DNA of 64,000 nucleotides from JAAXVQ01 sp964604705 (GTDB lineage: Bacteria; Oederibacteriota; JAAXVQ01), in assembly GCA_964604705.1 (NCBI GenBank), contig CAZSAP010000009.1, positions 80,791 through 144,790 of the forward strand, written 5' to 3'. Numbering within the stretch: the stretch's first letter is position 1; each line of letters starts with the position of its first letter. A model generated the notes under the pieces. It worked only from the letters and a program-made list of their open reading frames with translations, made no database searches and was not told the origin of the DNA. A program made the position numbers and the translations under genes. This document shows positions 44,447 through 52,572 of the stretch, piece after piece.

Positions 44447-44471
44447 TAGGGGCGTATGGCATACGCCCCTA
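44447..44471. repeat. Near-perfect palindrome downstream of dus
   Basis: TAGGGGCGTATG and its complement with one central base (12-bp arms). It follows the dus stop codon by 3 nt. There is no T-tract, so it is not a classic terminator. Palindromes of this GGGGCGTA/TACGCCCC kind recur in intergenic regions of many bacteria; here it could be a REP-like element or a Rho-stabilised 3' end. Confidence 0.6.
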
Positions 44472-44473
44472 AC

Positions 44474-45487
44474 TCATTCTTCTACGTGGATGATCTCTTC
44501 GGTGGGTGCCACAGGCCCGGCGGCGAAAAGGCCGAGCTCTAAGTCTTGCACGATGGCCAGAAACGCTTCTTCGGTCTCGCTGGTGTTGACGCGACGGCGG
44601 ATCTCGGCCGCGCCGGGTATGCCGCGTGTGTACCACGCAGTGTGCTTGCGCATTTCCAGGCGGGCGGTGCGTTCGCCTTTTAGTGCTTTCAATCCGGCGT
44701 GATGCTCGCGTATGTAACGCGCGCGTTCTTGGAGCGTAGGTTCGGGCAAGACGTCACCGGTTGCGAGGAAGTGGTTGATCTGCGTAAACACCCAGGGGCG
44801 CCCGAGCGAGCCGCGCCCTACCATGACCCCGGCGCAGCCAGTCTCGTCGAGCAGGCGCTTGGCGGCGGCCCCGCTCACCACGTCACCGTTCCCCAGGACC
44901 GGGATCTTCACGGCTTTCACCACTTCGGCGATCTGCGTCCAGTCCGCCTGCCCCATGTACTTCTGAGCACGCGTGCGTCCGTGCACAGCCAGGGCCGCAG
45001 CGCCGGCACCTTCCACACGCTTGGCAATCTCCACGGCATTGATATGCTCTGCGTCCCAGCCCAGACGGATCTTCGCCGTCACCGGCTTGGGGCACGCGCT
45101 CACGCACGCCGCGACGATCTCGGCCAACAGATCCGGTTCACGCAAGAGCGCAGAGCCCCCGCGGTGGCGAACCACCTTGGGCACGGGACAGCCGAAATTC
45201 AGGTCCACAATGTCGGCCCCAGCTTCAGCCACCAGCACGCTGGCCGCGGCCATGGCCTTGGGGTCCGCGCCAAAGAGCTGAATGCTCAAAGGTTTCTCCG
45301 ACGGGTCCATGGCGAGTAATTTCAAGGTGTTGGGTTGATTGCGCAAGAGCCCGTGGCAGCTCATCATCTCAGAGTAGACCAAGGCCGCACCGGCCTCGTG
45401 GCACAATTTGCGAAAGGGCAGGTTGCCTATACCGGCCAGAGGCGCCAGGACGGCTTGGCCTTTTAAAACGACAGAACCAATGTTCAT
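44474..45487 (-). CDS. dus: tRNA-dihydrouridine synthase (DusB type)
   Basis: FMN-dependent enzyme reducing uridines in the tRNA D-loop. About 337 residues with a TIM barrel: LAPLAGIGNLPFR, the catalytic cysteine in LNFGCPVPKVV, VHGRTRAQKYMGQADW, and the FMN phosphate site NGDV..GVMVGRGSLGRPW. I start at 45487, where the ATG overlaps the tsaD stop as ATGA. DusB is the closest match; substrate position cannot be told from sequence. Confidence 0.93.
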   Translation of the reverse strand: MNIGSVVLKGQAVLAPLAGIGNLPFRKLCHEAGAALVYSEMMSCHGLLRNQPNTLKLLAMDPSEKPLSIQLFGADPKAMAAASVLVAEAGADIVDLNFGCPVPKVVRHRGGSALLREPDLLAEIVAACVSACPKPVTAKIRLGWDAEHINAVEIAKRVEGAGAAALAVHGRTRAQKYMGQADWTQIAEVVKAVKIPVLGNGDVVSGAAAKRLLDETGCAGVMVGRGSLGRPWVFTQINHFLATGDVLPEPTLQERARYIREHHAGLKALKGERTARLEMRKHTAWYTRGIPGAAEIRRRVNTSETEEAFLAIVQDLELGLFAAGPVAPTEEIIHVEE

Positions 45488-46494
45488 AGTTCCAAGTACG
45501 GCACGGCGGGGAGGTCCCAGCCGTCGCGCTCTCCGGCAGCCAGGTGCTGCGCACCCACAGCCGCGATCATGGCCGCGTTGTCCGTGCACCATACGCGCGG
45601 CGGGATCAAGCAGGCCAGGCCTTCTTTCTCAGCGGCGGCCGTCAAGGCATCACGGAGCGGGCCGTTGGCCGCCACGCCACCGGTGAGGGCGATGCCCTTG
45701 GCATCATGCTCGCGCGCCGCAGTCAAGGTCTTCTGGATCAAGTCCCCGATCACGGTTTTTTGAAACGCTGCGGCCACGGCATTGGCATCGAGTGCCTCAC
45801 CGTTTTTCTTGGCGTTTTCCACCACCAGGCGCACTGCGGTTTTGAGCCCTGAGTAAGAAAACCCCAGCGAGCCGTCCTTGAGGTGGGGCTGGGTGAACTT
45901 CAAGGTATTCGTGGCCGTAAACTCGCGGGCCGCTTTTTCAATAGACGGTCCGCCCGGATACGGCAGACCCAGGAGCTTGGCCACTTTGTCAAACGCTTCG
46001 CCCACCGCATCGTCGCGCGTCTGGGCCAGCAGGCGGTACTCGGCCGGCGAGCCTTCGCCGACCAGATACAAATTGGTATGCCCGCCGGAGGCCACCAGGC
46101 CTATAAGCGGACGCAGCGCGGCCGGAGCGTTCAGCTCCACGGCCTTCAAGTGTCCTTCCAAATGGTTCACGCCCTTAAACGGCAACCCGCGTGCGAAAGC
46201 CGCAGCCTTGGCCCAACTCAAACCCACCAAGAGCGCGCCCATGAGTCCGGGACCGTGCGTGGCGGCCACACCTTCGATGGCGTCCCAGGTGAGCCCGGCT
46301 TGCGCAAAGGTCTCGTTCACCACGCGCGGCAAGTCGCGCAGGTGCTGGCGCGAAGCCAGCTCCGGCACCACCCCGCCGTATTCGGCGTGCAGCTTGAGCT
46401 GCGAGGCTATGACCGAAGCGACCACCTGGCCGTGCTCATCGGCAATGGCCGCGGCGGTCTCGTCACAGGAAGATTCAATGCCTAAAACCAACAT
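45484..46494 (-). CDS. tsaD: tRNA N6-threonylcarbamoyladenosine synthase TsaD
   Basis: The Kae1/TsaD subunit that, with TsaB and TsaE, adds t6A37 to ANN-reading tRNAs. 336 residues with LGIESSCDETAAA at the N-terminus, VAATHGPGL, the iron-binding HLEGH, and SGGHTNLYL. Complete and of standard length. Its stop overlaps the dus start. tsaB, tsaC and tsaE are not in this window. Confidence 0.97.
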   Translation of the reverse strand: MLVLGIESSCDETAAAIADEHGQVVASVIASQLKLHAEYGGVVPELASRQHLRDLPRVVNETFAQAGLTWDAIEGVAATHGPGLMGALLVGLSWAKAAAFARGLPFKGVNHLEGHLKAVELNAPAALRPLIGLVASGGHTNLYLVGEGSPAEYRLLAQTRDDAVGEAFDKVAKLLGLPYPGGPSIEKAAREFTATNTLKFTQPHLKDGSLGFSYSGLKTAVRLVVENAKKNGEALDANAVAAAFQKTVIGDLIQKTLTAAREHDAKGIALTGGVAANGPLRDALTAAAEKEGLACLIPPRVWCTDNAAMIAAVGAQHLAAGERDGWDLPAVPYLEL

Positions 46495-46530
46495 AGAGAA
46501 CCCTTTCGTATAGACCGAAGGTCAAATACC

Positions 46531-46593
46531 AACTCCCCCATCGCCCTTGCGGGCTCCTCCCCCTCTTTAGCAAAGAGGGGGTTGGGGGGAGTT
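46531..46593. repeat. Composite intergenic palindrome
   Basis: Outer arms AACTCCCCC and GGGGGGAGTT enclose a GCCC-TTGC-GGGC hairpin and CCTCTTT-AGC-AAAGAGG hairpin, giving a branched fold. It lies between tsaD and ctpA, before the ctpA terminator. It looks like a small interspersed repeat (MITE/REP-like) rather than a gene part; no coding capacity. Confidence 0.6.
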
Positions 46594-46596
46594 CTT

Positions 46597-46636
46597 AAAA
46601 ACAACAGCACCACGCCGGGATCTGCGACGTGGTGCT
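46597..46636 (-). terminator. Intrinsic terminator after ctpA
   Basis: On the minus strand AGCACCACG (46628-46636) pairs with CGTGGTGCT (46606-46614), followed by GTTGTTTTT. It closes the ftsE-ftsX-envC-ctpA block. Confidence 0.8.
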
Positions 46637-46663
46637 TGGTGTACGTCCTATAGGAGCCAACGG

Positions 46664-48187
46664 CTACGGCTGTTTCTTCCCATACCGCAGTGCTATGGTG
46701 ATTGCATCTTTGGCCCGCTGCACTTGCATATCGGATTCCAACTGAATCTTGCGTGAAGCGTCCATGCCCTGAAGCTTAAGCACGATCTCCTCACGGATGC
46801 GACTCAAGATGTACGTCTGGTCCTGTGCATAATCAACTTTCACGATCTCATGCCGGTTTTCCTTCATCCAGGAGATAAACGCTTCGGCCAGTTTTTCATC
46901 GAGTGTCTTGGGCTTGAGTTTCTCCCACGACTCCTCGGAGACTTTCACATTCTCGGTCGGCTTCTCAATGGGCTCTTCACCCTTGGGATGAAGCTTCAAG
47001 TAGGCTTTCACAAAATCCTCGATCCGTTTGTCCTGGATCAGATGCACCGTGAAATCATTCGGCCGGAAAGGCTCCACCACGAGGTCCGGCTTAATGCCGT
47101 TGCCGTGGATGATCTGCCCCTTGGGGGTCAGGTACCGCGCCGTGGTGATGCGCAACGCCGAACCGTCGCCCAACGGAATAATGGTCTGGACCGAGCCCTT
47201 GCCAAACGATTTCTCGCCGACAATCACGCCCAACTCCCAGTCCTGAATGGCTCCGGCCACAATTTCCGAGGCCGAGGCCGAGCCTTGGTTGACCAAAACC
47301 GCCAACGGCCCGTCGTTGTACGAACGCTTGGCAGTGGAAATAAACTTCATATTTTGATTGGGGTTACGACCCTCGGTGTAGACCAAGAGTTTTCCCTGCG
47401 GCACAAAGTATTCCGCGATCTGTGCGGCCATGTTCAACAACCCGCCGGGGTTGTTGCGCAGATCCAGGACCAAGCCCTTCATGCCCTTGCTCTCCAAGCC
47501 ACGCAGGGCTTTTTCGAAATCATCTCCGGTCTGTTCCATAAATTCCGTGATGCGGATGTAGCCTATGTTTCCGTCCAGCATCTCGGAGCGGATTGAGCGG
47601 ATCTTGATCACGTCGCGCACAATCGGCACCTCGAGAAAGTCGTCCAAGCCCACACGCTTGATGGTAATCACACACTTGGTTCCGGGCACGCCGCGCATCT
47701 TGTGCACCGCGTCCATGATGGTGATGCCGTCGGTGTTTTTGCCGTCGATTTTCACGATCTGGTCGCCGGGCTGCACACCGGCGCGCTGCGCCGGAGTTCC
47801 GTCAATGGGGGTGACAATGGTCAGGACATTGTCCTTGATCGCGATTTCAATGCCCAGGCCCCCGAACGCGCCTTGCGTATCCTGTTTCATATCCTTGAAG
47901 CTTTGCGGGTCCATGTACTGGCTGTACGGGTCCAAGGTGCTGACCATGCCCTTGATGGCGCCGTTGATCAGGTCTTTCTGCTTGGTCTTGTCCTGATCCA
48001 CGTAGTTGTTGCGGATTAAAGCCAGGGACTGAATGAGCGGACGCAGGCTTTCGTACGAATCTTCCGTGATGTTGGAGTCTGTGGCACTGGCGCGCGACTC
48101 TCCGGAGATCCACCCTCCGAAGAACCCGGTGAGCGACAGAAACAAGACCAGCGATCCGATCCAAATAATGCGTTTGAGTTTATCCAT
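46664..48187 (-). CDS. ctpA: C-terminal processing peptidase (S41 family, CtpA type)
   Basis: A periplasmic serine protease of 507 residues with an N-terminal membrane anchor/signal (about 7-27), a PDZ domain (about 100-190, GLGIEI..GVQPGDQIVKIDG), and the catalytic domain with serine in NQGSASASEI and the general-base lysine in GEKSFGKGSVQT. The C-terminal about 120 residues are helical. CtpA-type proteases trim envelope proteins, including peptidoglycan hydrolases. It directly follows envC, ftsX and ftsE. Confidence 0.95.
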   Translation of the reverse strand: MDKLKRIIWIGSLVLFLSLTGFFGGWISGESRASATDSNITEDSYESLRPLIQSLALIRNNYVDQDKTKQKDLINGAIKGMVSTLDPYSQYMDPQSFKDMKQDTQGAFGGLGIEIAIKDNVLTIVTPIDGTPAQRAGVQPGDQIVKIDGKNTDGITIMDAVHKMRGVPGTKCVITIKRVGLDDFLEVPIVRDVIKIRSIRSEMLDGNIGYIRITEFMEQTGDDFEKALRGLESKGMKGLVLDLRNNPGGLLNMAAQIAEYFVPQGKLLVYTEGRNPNQNMKFISTAKRSYNDGPLAVLVNQGSASASEIVAGAIQDWELGVIVGEKSFGKGSVQTIIPLGDGSALRITTARYLTPKGQIIHGNGIKPDLVVEPFRPNDFTVHLIQDKRIEDFVKAYLKLHPKGEEPIEKPTENVKVSEESWEKLKPKTLDEKLAEAFISWMKENRHEIVKVDYAQDQTYILSRIREEIVLKLQGMDASRKIQLESDMQVQRAKDAITIALRYGKKQP

Positions 48188-48285
48188 GTGTTCCTCCTGA
48201 TACGCTCATTGAGCGCGCGACAGACGAGCTTCGGTGTTTCCACTAGGCCCTTATTGCCGGTATGGACACCGCATACGTACAAAAG

Positions 48286-49503
48286 TTACCGGCTCAACCA
48301 CGCTCCGGGGTCCACGGCCTCGCCTTTTTGCCGAATCTCAAAATACAAGGTAGGCCCTTTAAACGTCCCGGAATCTCCCAACGTCCCCAAGGACTGTCCC
48401 TCGGACACGCTCTGGCCTTCGCTAACCGTGATTTTTGCCAGGTGGGCGTAAATCGTGTTGAATCCGCGCCCGTGGTCCAAAATGACCATTCGGCCATACC
48501 CTTCGAACCATTCGGCATACAAAACATTGCCTGGGGCCACGGCGACGACATTCTGACCGATAGGCCCAGCGATGTCAATTCCTTTGTTATAGACGTAGGT
48601 ATTGAAGCGCGGATGCCGCGTTTTCCCGAAAACCGTAACCACCCGGCCGCGCGTGGGCCAGATCAATTTCCGCTGACGCTGGGCAAACGCCACGCCTTCC
48701 ATGCGAATTTTCTTCTCGAGCTCCGTCGCCCGGCGCTTAAGCTGCTCCATAAGTTTGTTCAGTTTTTCCGCGGCCGCGGTTAGTTCCTTGGCCATCTGCT
48801 CGTGGGCCGCCCGCTCGTTGCGGACACGGTCCAGCATGGTTTCGCGCTGCTGCTTGTGCGCACGAATGCGTTCAAGCGAGCGCAGGGATGAGGCTTCCAA
48901 GTCACGGGCCTGGCGCTCGCGTTCGGCCAAGGCGAGCTTCTGTTCGGCCAACTTGATGCGCGTGAGGCTCAGCCGCTCAACCCAGTACGCGTTCTGACTG
49001 GCCAAGATGTGGAAAAACTTCAAGCGCCGCAAGGCCTCCGAGATGGAGGGCGAGGTCACCAAGGTCCGCCAGAAACCCTGCTTGCCTTCACGGTAAAGTA
49101 GGCGCAGGCGAATGGCCAAAAAGGCTTTCATTTCTTTTTGCGTGGCCACGGTTTGGGCAATCACCGTGCGCAGACTGCGCAAAGCCTCTTGTACGGTGTA
49201 CAGGTTGCGCTGATCTTCGGCGTAGCGCTCCTCCGCCTCATCAATGCGCTTCTCCACGACCTGAAGCTCGGAGAGGAGCGACTGTTCTTGGCGCTTGCCC
49301 ATAACCACGCGCTGTTGTTCCTGATGAATTTGTTGCTGTAGATTTTTGAGGCTGTCCTGCCCCTGGACCAGGTTCTTGCGGGTTTGATGGAGCTGACGCC
49401 GCGACTCGGAGACAACCGGAGTGCCCGGAGCGGCCCAGGTGGTGACGCTTCCGGCCAGAAGCGCCCCCGCCAACCCCCAACGCAGGATGGGCACGGCGTT
49501 CAT
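48286..49503 (-). CDS. envC: EnvC-like murein hydrolase activator with degenerate LytM domain
   Basis: About 405 residues: signal peptide (residues 1-26), a long periplasmic coiled coil (about 35-280) and a C-terminal LytM fold. The zinc site is broken: NKGIDIAG has no histidine where HxxxD is expected, and LYFEIR stands in place of HLHFE. It should therefore activate amidases rather than cut peptidoglycan, as E. coli EnvC does under FtsEX. The ATG at 49503 overlaps the ftsX stop as ATGA. Confidence 0.9.
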   Translation of the reverse strand: MNAVPILRWGLAGALLAGSVTTWAAPGTPVVSESRRQLHQTRKNLVQGQDSLKNLQQQIHQEQQRVVMGKRQEQSLLSELQVVEKRIDEAEERYAEDQRNLYTVQEALRSLRTVIAQTVATQKEMKAFLAIRLRLLYREGKQGFWRTLVTSPSISEALRRLKFFHILASQNAYWVERLSLTRIKLAEQKLALAERERQARDLEASSLRSLERIRAHKQQRETMLDRVRNERAAHEQMAKELTAAAEKLNKLMEQLKRRATELEKKIRMEGVAFAQRQRKLIWPTRGRVVTVFGKTRHPRFNTYVYNKGIDIAGPIGQNVVAVAPGNVLYAEWFEGYGRMVILDHGRGFNTIYAHLAKITVSEGQSVSEGQSLGTLGDSGTFKGPTLYFEIRQKGEAVDPGAWLSR

Positions 49504-50390
49504 TCGCGGAGTTGCCTTCCTACGGAGGTGAGACTGCTGAAGAGTCCCATGCACGATCCCACTCCGGCCAGACCTACGATGCCCAGCGCGGCCCAGGACT
49601 CGGCGCCCGCGGGCAAAAGCGCTTCCAAGTCCACGCCCACATCACGCCAGGCGTAATACGAGAGTATTTTCCAAATCGCAAACATGAGACCGGAGGCGAT
49701 CAGGCCGCCCAGCGCCCCTTGCACAATGCCCCAGATCAAAAACGGTCCGCGCACAAACCACTTGGTGGCGCCAATCATGCGCATGATCATGATCTCTTCG
49801 CGCCGGGCAAAAACCATAAGGCTGATGATGTTGGATATGATGAACATGGCGGCCACGGTCAGCACGATGGTCAGCACAATGCCGCCCAGACGCACCAGCT
49901 GCAAAAACTTAAGCAGGCGGTCCGCGTCGCCCCCGCCGTAGGTGCTTTCTTCCACCCCGGGTTGTTCATTCAGCCACGCGGCAAAGTAGGCCACGTTGTC
50001 GGCTGTCTTCTCGCGCAACTGCACCCGGATCGAGGCCGGGAGCGGATTGGCGCCAAGGGCGTCAATGAAACGCTTGAGGGTCGCATCCCCGGAGAACTCT
50101 TTGAGCGCATCTTCCTTCGAATGGTACTCCACGCCCACCACCTGCGACGAGGCGCGGATCTTGCCCAGCAGGTCCTGCATCTCCGTGTTGTCGATCTGGT
50201 CGTTGAGAAACGCCACGATCTCGACTTTTTCCTCCACAAATTCCACCAGGCGGAAGACGCCAAACTGAAGGATCAGGAGGAGTCCCAGCGCCATGAGCGA
50301 CATGCTGATGGCGCCTAAGGAAATAAGGTTCAGGCGTTTGCGGTTGACCAGCAGCCGTCCGGCTTCCCGGAATAAAAATCCGCCTAACAT
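49500..50390 (-). CDS. ftsX: Cell-division ABC-type permease FtsX
   Basis: 296 residues with four membrane helices (about 22-45, 175-200, 220-245, 265-290) and one extracytoplasmic domain between helices 1 and 2. MRMIGATKWFVRGPFLIWG is the FtsX/MacB-type coupling region. With FtsE it relays ATP hydrolysis to EnvC at the septum. Its start overlaps the ftsE stop by 7 nt. Confidence 0.95.
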   Translation of the reverse strand: MLGGFLFREAGRLLVNRKRLNLISLGAISMSLMALGLLLILQFGVFRLVEFVEEKVEIVAFLNDQIDNTEMQDLLGKIRASSQVVGVEYHSKEDALKEFSGDATLKRFIDALGANPLPASIRVQLREKTADNVAYFAAWLNEQPGVEESTYGGGDADRLLKFLQLVRLGGIVLTIVLTVAAMFIISNIISLMVFARREEIMIMRMIGATKWFVRGPFLIWGIVQGALGGLIASGLMFAIWKILSYYAWRDVGVDLEALLPAGAESWAALGIVGLAGVGSCMGLFSSLTSVGRQLRE

Positions 50391-51061
50391 GCGCTCAGCC
50401 CGTCCCGTTCCGCCCGGATCGCGCCTTTGTCCAAGAAGATGGTGCGCTTGCGCATTTTTTGAATGAAGTTCAAATTATGGGTTGTGCAAATGACGGTGGT
50501 CCCGGCATCGGACATTTGCCGAAGCAGGCGCATGACCTCCCAGCCCGTGGAAAAATCCAGGTTGCCCGTGGGCTCGTCGGCCAAGAGCACCGGCGGATCG
50601 TGCACAATGGCCCGGGCCAAAACAATGCGCTGCCGCTCACCGCCCGAAAGATGCCAGGGCTTCTGACTCCGCTTGTGCGCGAGCCCCACTTTCTCCAAGA
50701 CCTTGTTCACCTCTTTGTTGATGAGGCGTGAAGGGTAGTGCATGACATGCAGGGCCAAGGCCACGTTTTCGGCCACGGTCAAATCGTAGAGAAGATTAAA
50801 CTCCTGAAACACCACACCGATCTTCCGACGAAAATACGGAACCTGGCGGGGTTTGAGTTTGGCAATGTTTTGATCGCCCACAATGACTTGCCCGGTGGTG
50901 GGCAAAAATTCACGAAAGATGAGCTTAATCAGGGTGCTCTTCCCAGCGCCCGAGGGCCCGGTCACCATGACAAACTCACCTTGCTCGATTTTGAGATTAA
51001 TGTCGCGCAGGGCCTTGTACTCGTTGGCATAGGTCATGTGGACATTGTGAAAACGAATCAC
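50384..51061 (-). CDS. ftsE: Cell-division ATP-binding protein FtsE
   Basis: 225-residue ABC ATPase with Walker A GPSGAGKSTL, Q-loop VVFQEFNLLY, signature LSGGERQR, Walker B VLLADEPTGNLD and H-loop CTTHNL. GTG start, with AAGGAGG 10 nt upstream, under a near-consensus promoter (51094-51122). First gene of ftsE-ftsX-envC-ctpA. Confidence 0.97.
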   Translation of the reverse strand: MIRFHNVHMTYANEYKALRDINLKIEQGEFVMVTGPSGAGKSTLIKLIFREFLPTTGQVIVGDQNIAKLKPRQVPYFRRKIGVVFQEFNLLYDLTVAENVALALHVMHYPSRLINKEVNKVLEKVGLAHKRSQKPWHLSGGERQRIVLARAIVHDPPVLLADEPTGNLDFSTGWEVMRLLRQMSDAGTTVICTTHNLNFIQKMRKRTIFLDKGAIRAERDGLSAC

Positions 51062-51093
51062 GCGGAAACAGCCTCCTTAAGGCGATTGCTTGA

Positions 51094-51122
51094 ATTATAA
51101 GGCCCAGAGGCATTGGCGTCAA
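51094..51122 (-). promoter_or_regulatory. Strong sigma-70 promoter of ftsEX-envC-ctpA
   Basis: On the minus strand TTGACG (51117-51122), a 17-base spacer and perfect TATAAT (51094-51099). The predicted start is near 51087, giving a leader of about 26 nt containing AAGGAGG. Confidence 0.88.
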
Positions 51123-51141
51123 TGATCCTGCCGGAAAGTTC

Positions 51142-51193
51142 GGCCCTCAAGCAGGCAGCTTCCTTTTCAAAAACATACCCTTATGACTCGCCC
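51142..51193 (-). repeat. Third copy of the ftsE-upstream repeat
   Basis: On the minus strand GGGCGAGTCATAAGGGTAT, a T/A-rich stretch, then CTGCCTGCTTGAGGG. It matches the conserved core of the two arms at 51301-51402 and 51424-51522 in the same order. It lies 20 nt upstream of the ftsE -35 box. Confidence 0.55.
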
Positions 51194-51300
51194 AAAGGAG
51201 GCAGGCACTGTGTGGCTTTTTTTTGCGAGCCCTCATGTCTCGAGGACGTACAGTAACACTGGGCTGCCTCGAAATCCATTTCTGGAAGCCTATTTTCAGA

Positions 51301-51522
51301 AGATTCCCTCAAGCTGGTAGCGTTCAAATTTTTTAAACGTACCCTCATGGCTCGCAAACATACGATACTAATATGCCACTTGTAACAACCTCCCCTGCGT
51401 TCTAAACCTCTACGGATGAGTAGACTCAGGGGAGGAGGATAGCGTAGGCATAAACTTCGACTTTGGGTCGTGAGCATAAAGGGTACCTTTAAAAAATTGA
51501 AGGCTACCCGCTTGGAGGGAGA
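51301..51522. repeat. About 220-bp imperfect palindrome (two head-to-head repeat copies)
   Basis: Arm 1 (51301-51402, read on the minus strand) and arm 2 (51424-51522, plus strand) share CAGGGGAGG, GGCATA, GAGC..AT..AGGGTAC, TTTAAAAAATT, GCTACC and GCTT(G)GAGGGA in order. The two face each other around about 21 nt, so either transcript would fold into a long imperfect hairpin. A short partial copy (GACATGAGGGCTCGC) lies at 51228-51242. There is no convincing gene in 51062-51541. It could be a mobile small repeat or a structured RNA. Confidence 0.65.
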
Positions 51523-51541
51523 CCACCTTTGCCTCAGCGCA

Positions 51542-52570
51542 TTATTGGTTAGCCAGCCTTGCTCTTAAATCCGCTATGGCTTCAGATGCCCTTGCCCGCA
51601 GCACCGCGACCCGCGCCGCCTGCGCGCCGGCCGAAAGCCCGGCCAAAGCCTCTTCCCACTGGGAGACGGTTTCCAATGCCTCCACCTCAGGAGCGTCCAG
51701 TTCGATCATGAGCTGCTCCAGCTTGGGATCATGCCCCCGGCCGCACACGGCCACACCCGCCAGCGCGCCCAACACCAACCCGTGGTATCGCATGGAGACC
51801 AGACATTCCAAACCGTGAACAGCGGCCGCGGCTTCACGCCATGTCCGATTGGACACATCCACCACATCCGAAGGACCCGCATAGCGCGTTTGCTGCACCC
51901 GCGCCAGTTCCGCATCGCCGCCGTTGCCCAACACCACCCAGTGTACACGCACCTTCCGGCGCTGCGCCAAGGCCAACCAGGAGTCAAGCCATACCGGTGT
52001 TCTCCCTGCCAACGCATCGGCCCGCAAGCAAATGCCCCAAGCAGAGCGCGCGCCTACTGAATCAGGCGCGGACAAAGTCCAAACCACGTCTGCACCTAAA
52101 ACCAACTTGGCCGCGGGCAACCCGAGTGAGCGACACCAGTCCAGGCTTTTTTTATCCCGGAGAATCAAGCGGTCCACACCGGACAACACCTTGCGACACA
52201 ACCAGCGGTTCCACGTACGACGGATCGGCCCCAGCCCTTGCCCAACCACCACAACCCGCTTGCCAAGTGCCTTGGCTAGAAAAATCAGCGCTAAGTAGTA
52301 CGCAGGGGTCCACGGACCGGTGGCATCTTGCAGCAGCCCGCCTCCGCCAGAAATGAAGACCTCACAGCTCGCGATTGCACGGGCACAGGCCAGCAGGTTC
52401 CAACGAAGTACCGCAGGCACCCCATGACGAGCCTGCGTCTCACTCGGTGCCGCGGACAATACCGTAAGCGCATGCCCGGCAGGGCGCAACCCCGCCACCA
52501 GGGCTTCTAAAATCCATTCGTCCCCGGCGTTGCCAAAACCGTAATATCCGGAAATGCATATGCGCGGCAT
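51542..52570 (-). CDS. csaB: Polysaccharide pyruvyl transferase CsaB
   Basis: About 342 residues of the polysaccharide pyruvyl transferase family, with ISGYYGFGNAGDEWILEA, SGGGGLLQD, VGQGLGPI and the C-terminal SMRYHGLVLGALAGV. CsaB adds ketal pyruvate to cell-wall polysaccharide, which anchors SLH-domain S-layer proteins. I start at the ATG at 52570, two bases after the stop of the DUF5693 gene; the open frame extends 44 codons upstream into that gene. The same CsaB-DUF5693 pairing is known in Firmicutes. Confidence 0.93.
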   Translation of the reverse strand: MPRICISGYYGFGNAGDEWILEALVAGLRPAGHALTVLSAAPSETQARHGVPAVLRWNLLACARAIASCEVFISGGGGLLQDATGPWTPAYYLALIFLAKALGKRVVVVGQGLGPIRRTWNRWLCRKVLSGVDRLILRDKKSLDWCRSLGLPAAKLVLGADVVWTLSAPDSVGARSAWGICLRADALAGRTPVWLDSWLALAQRRKVRVHWVVLGNGGDAELARVQQTRYAGPSDVVDVSNRTWREAAAAVHGLECLVSMRYHGLVLGALAGVAVCGRGHDPKLEQLMIELDAPEVEALETVSQWEEALAGLSAGAQAARVAVLRARASEAIADLRARLANQ

Positions 52571-52572
52571 GT

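Noticed and set aside
51181..51477. 98-codon minus-strand reading frame upstream of ftsE
   Set aside because: It runs across the repeat copies, has no ribosome-binding site and an odd Cys/Arg-rich composition.
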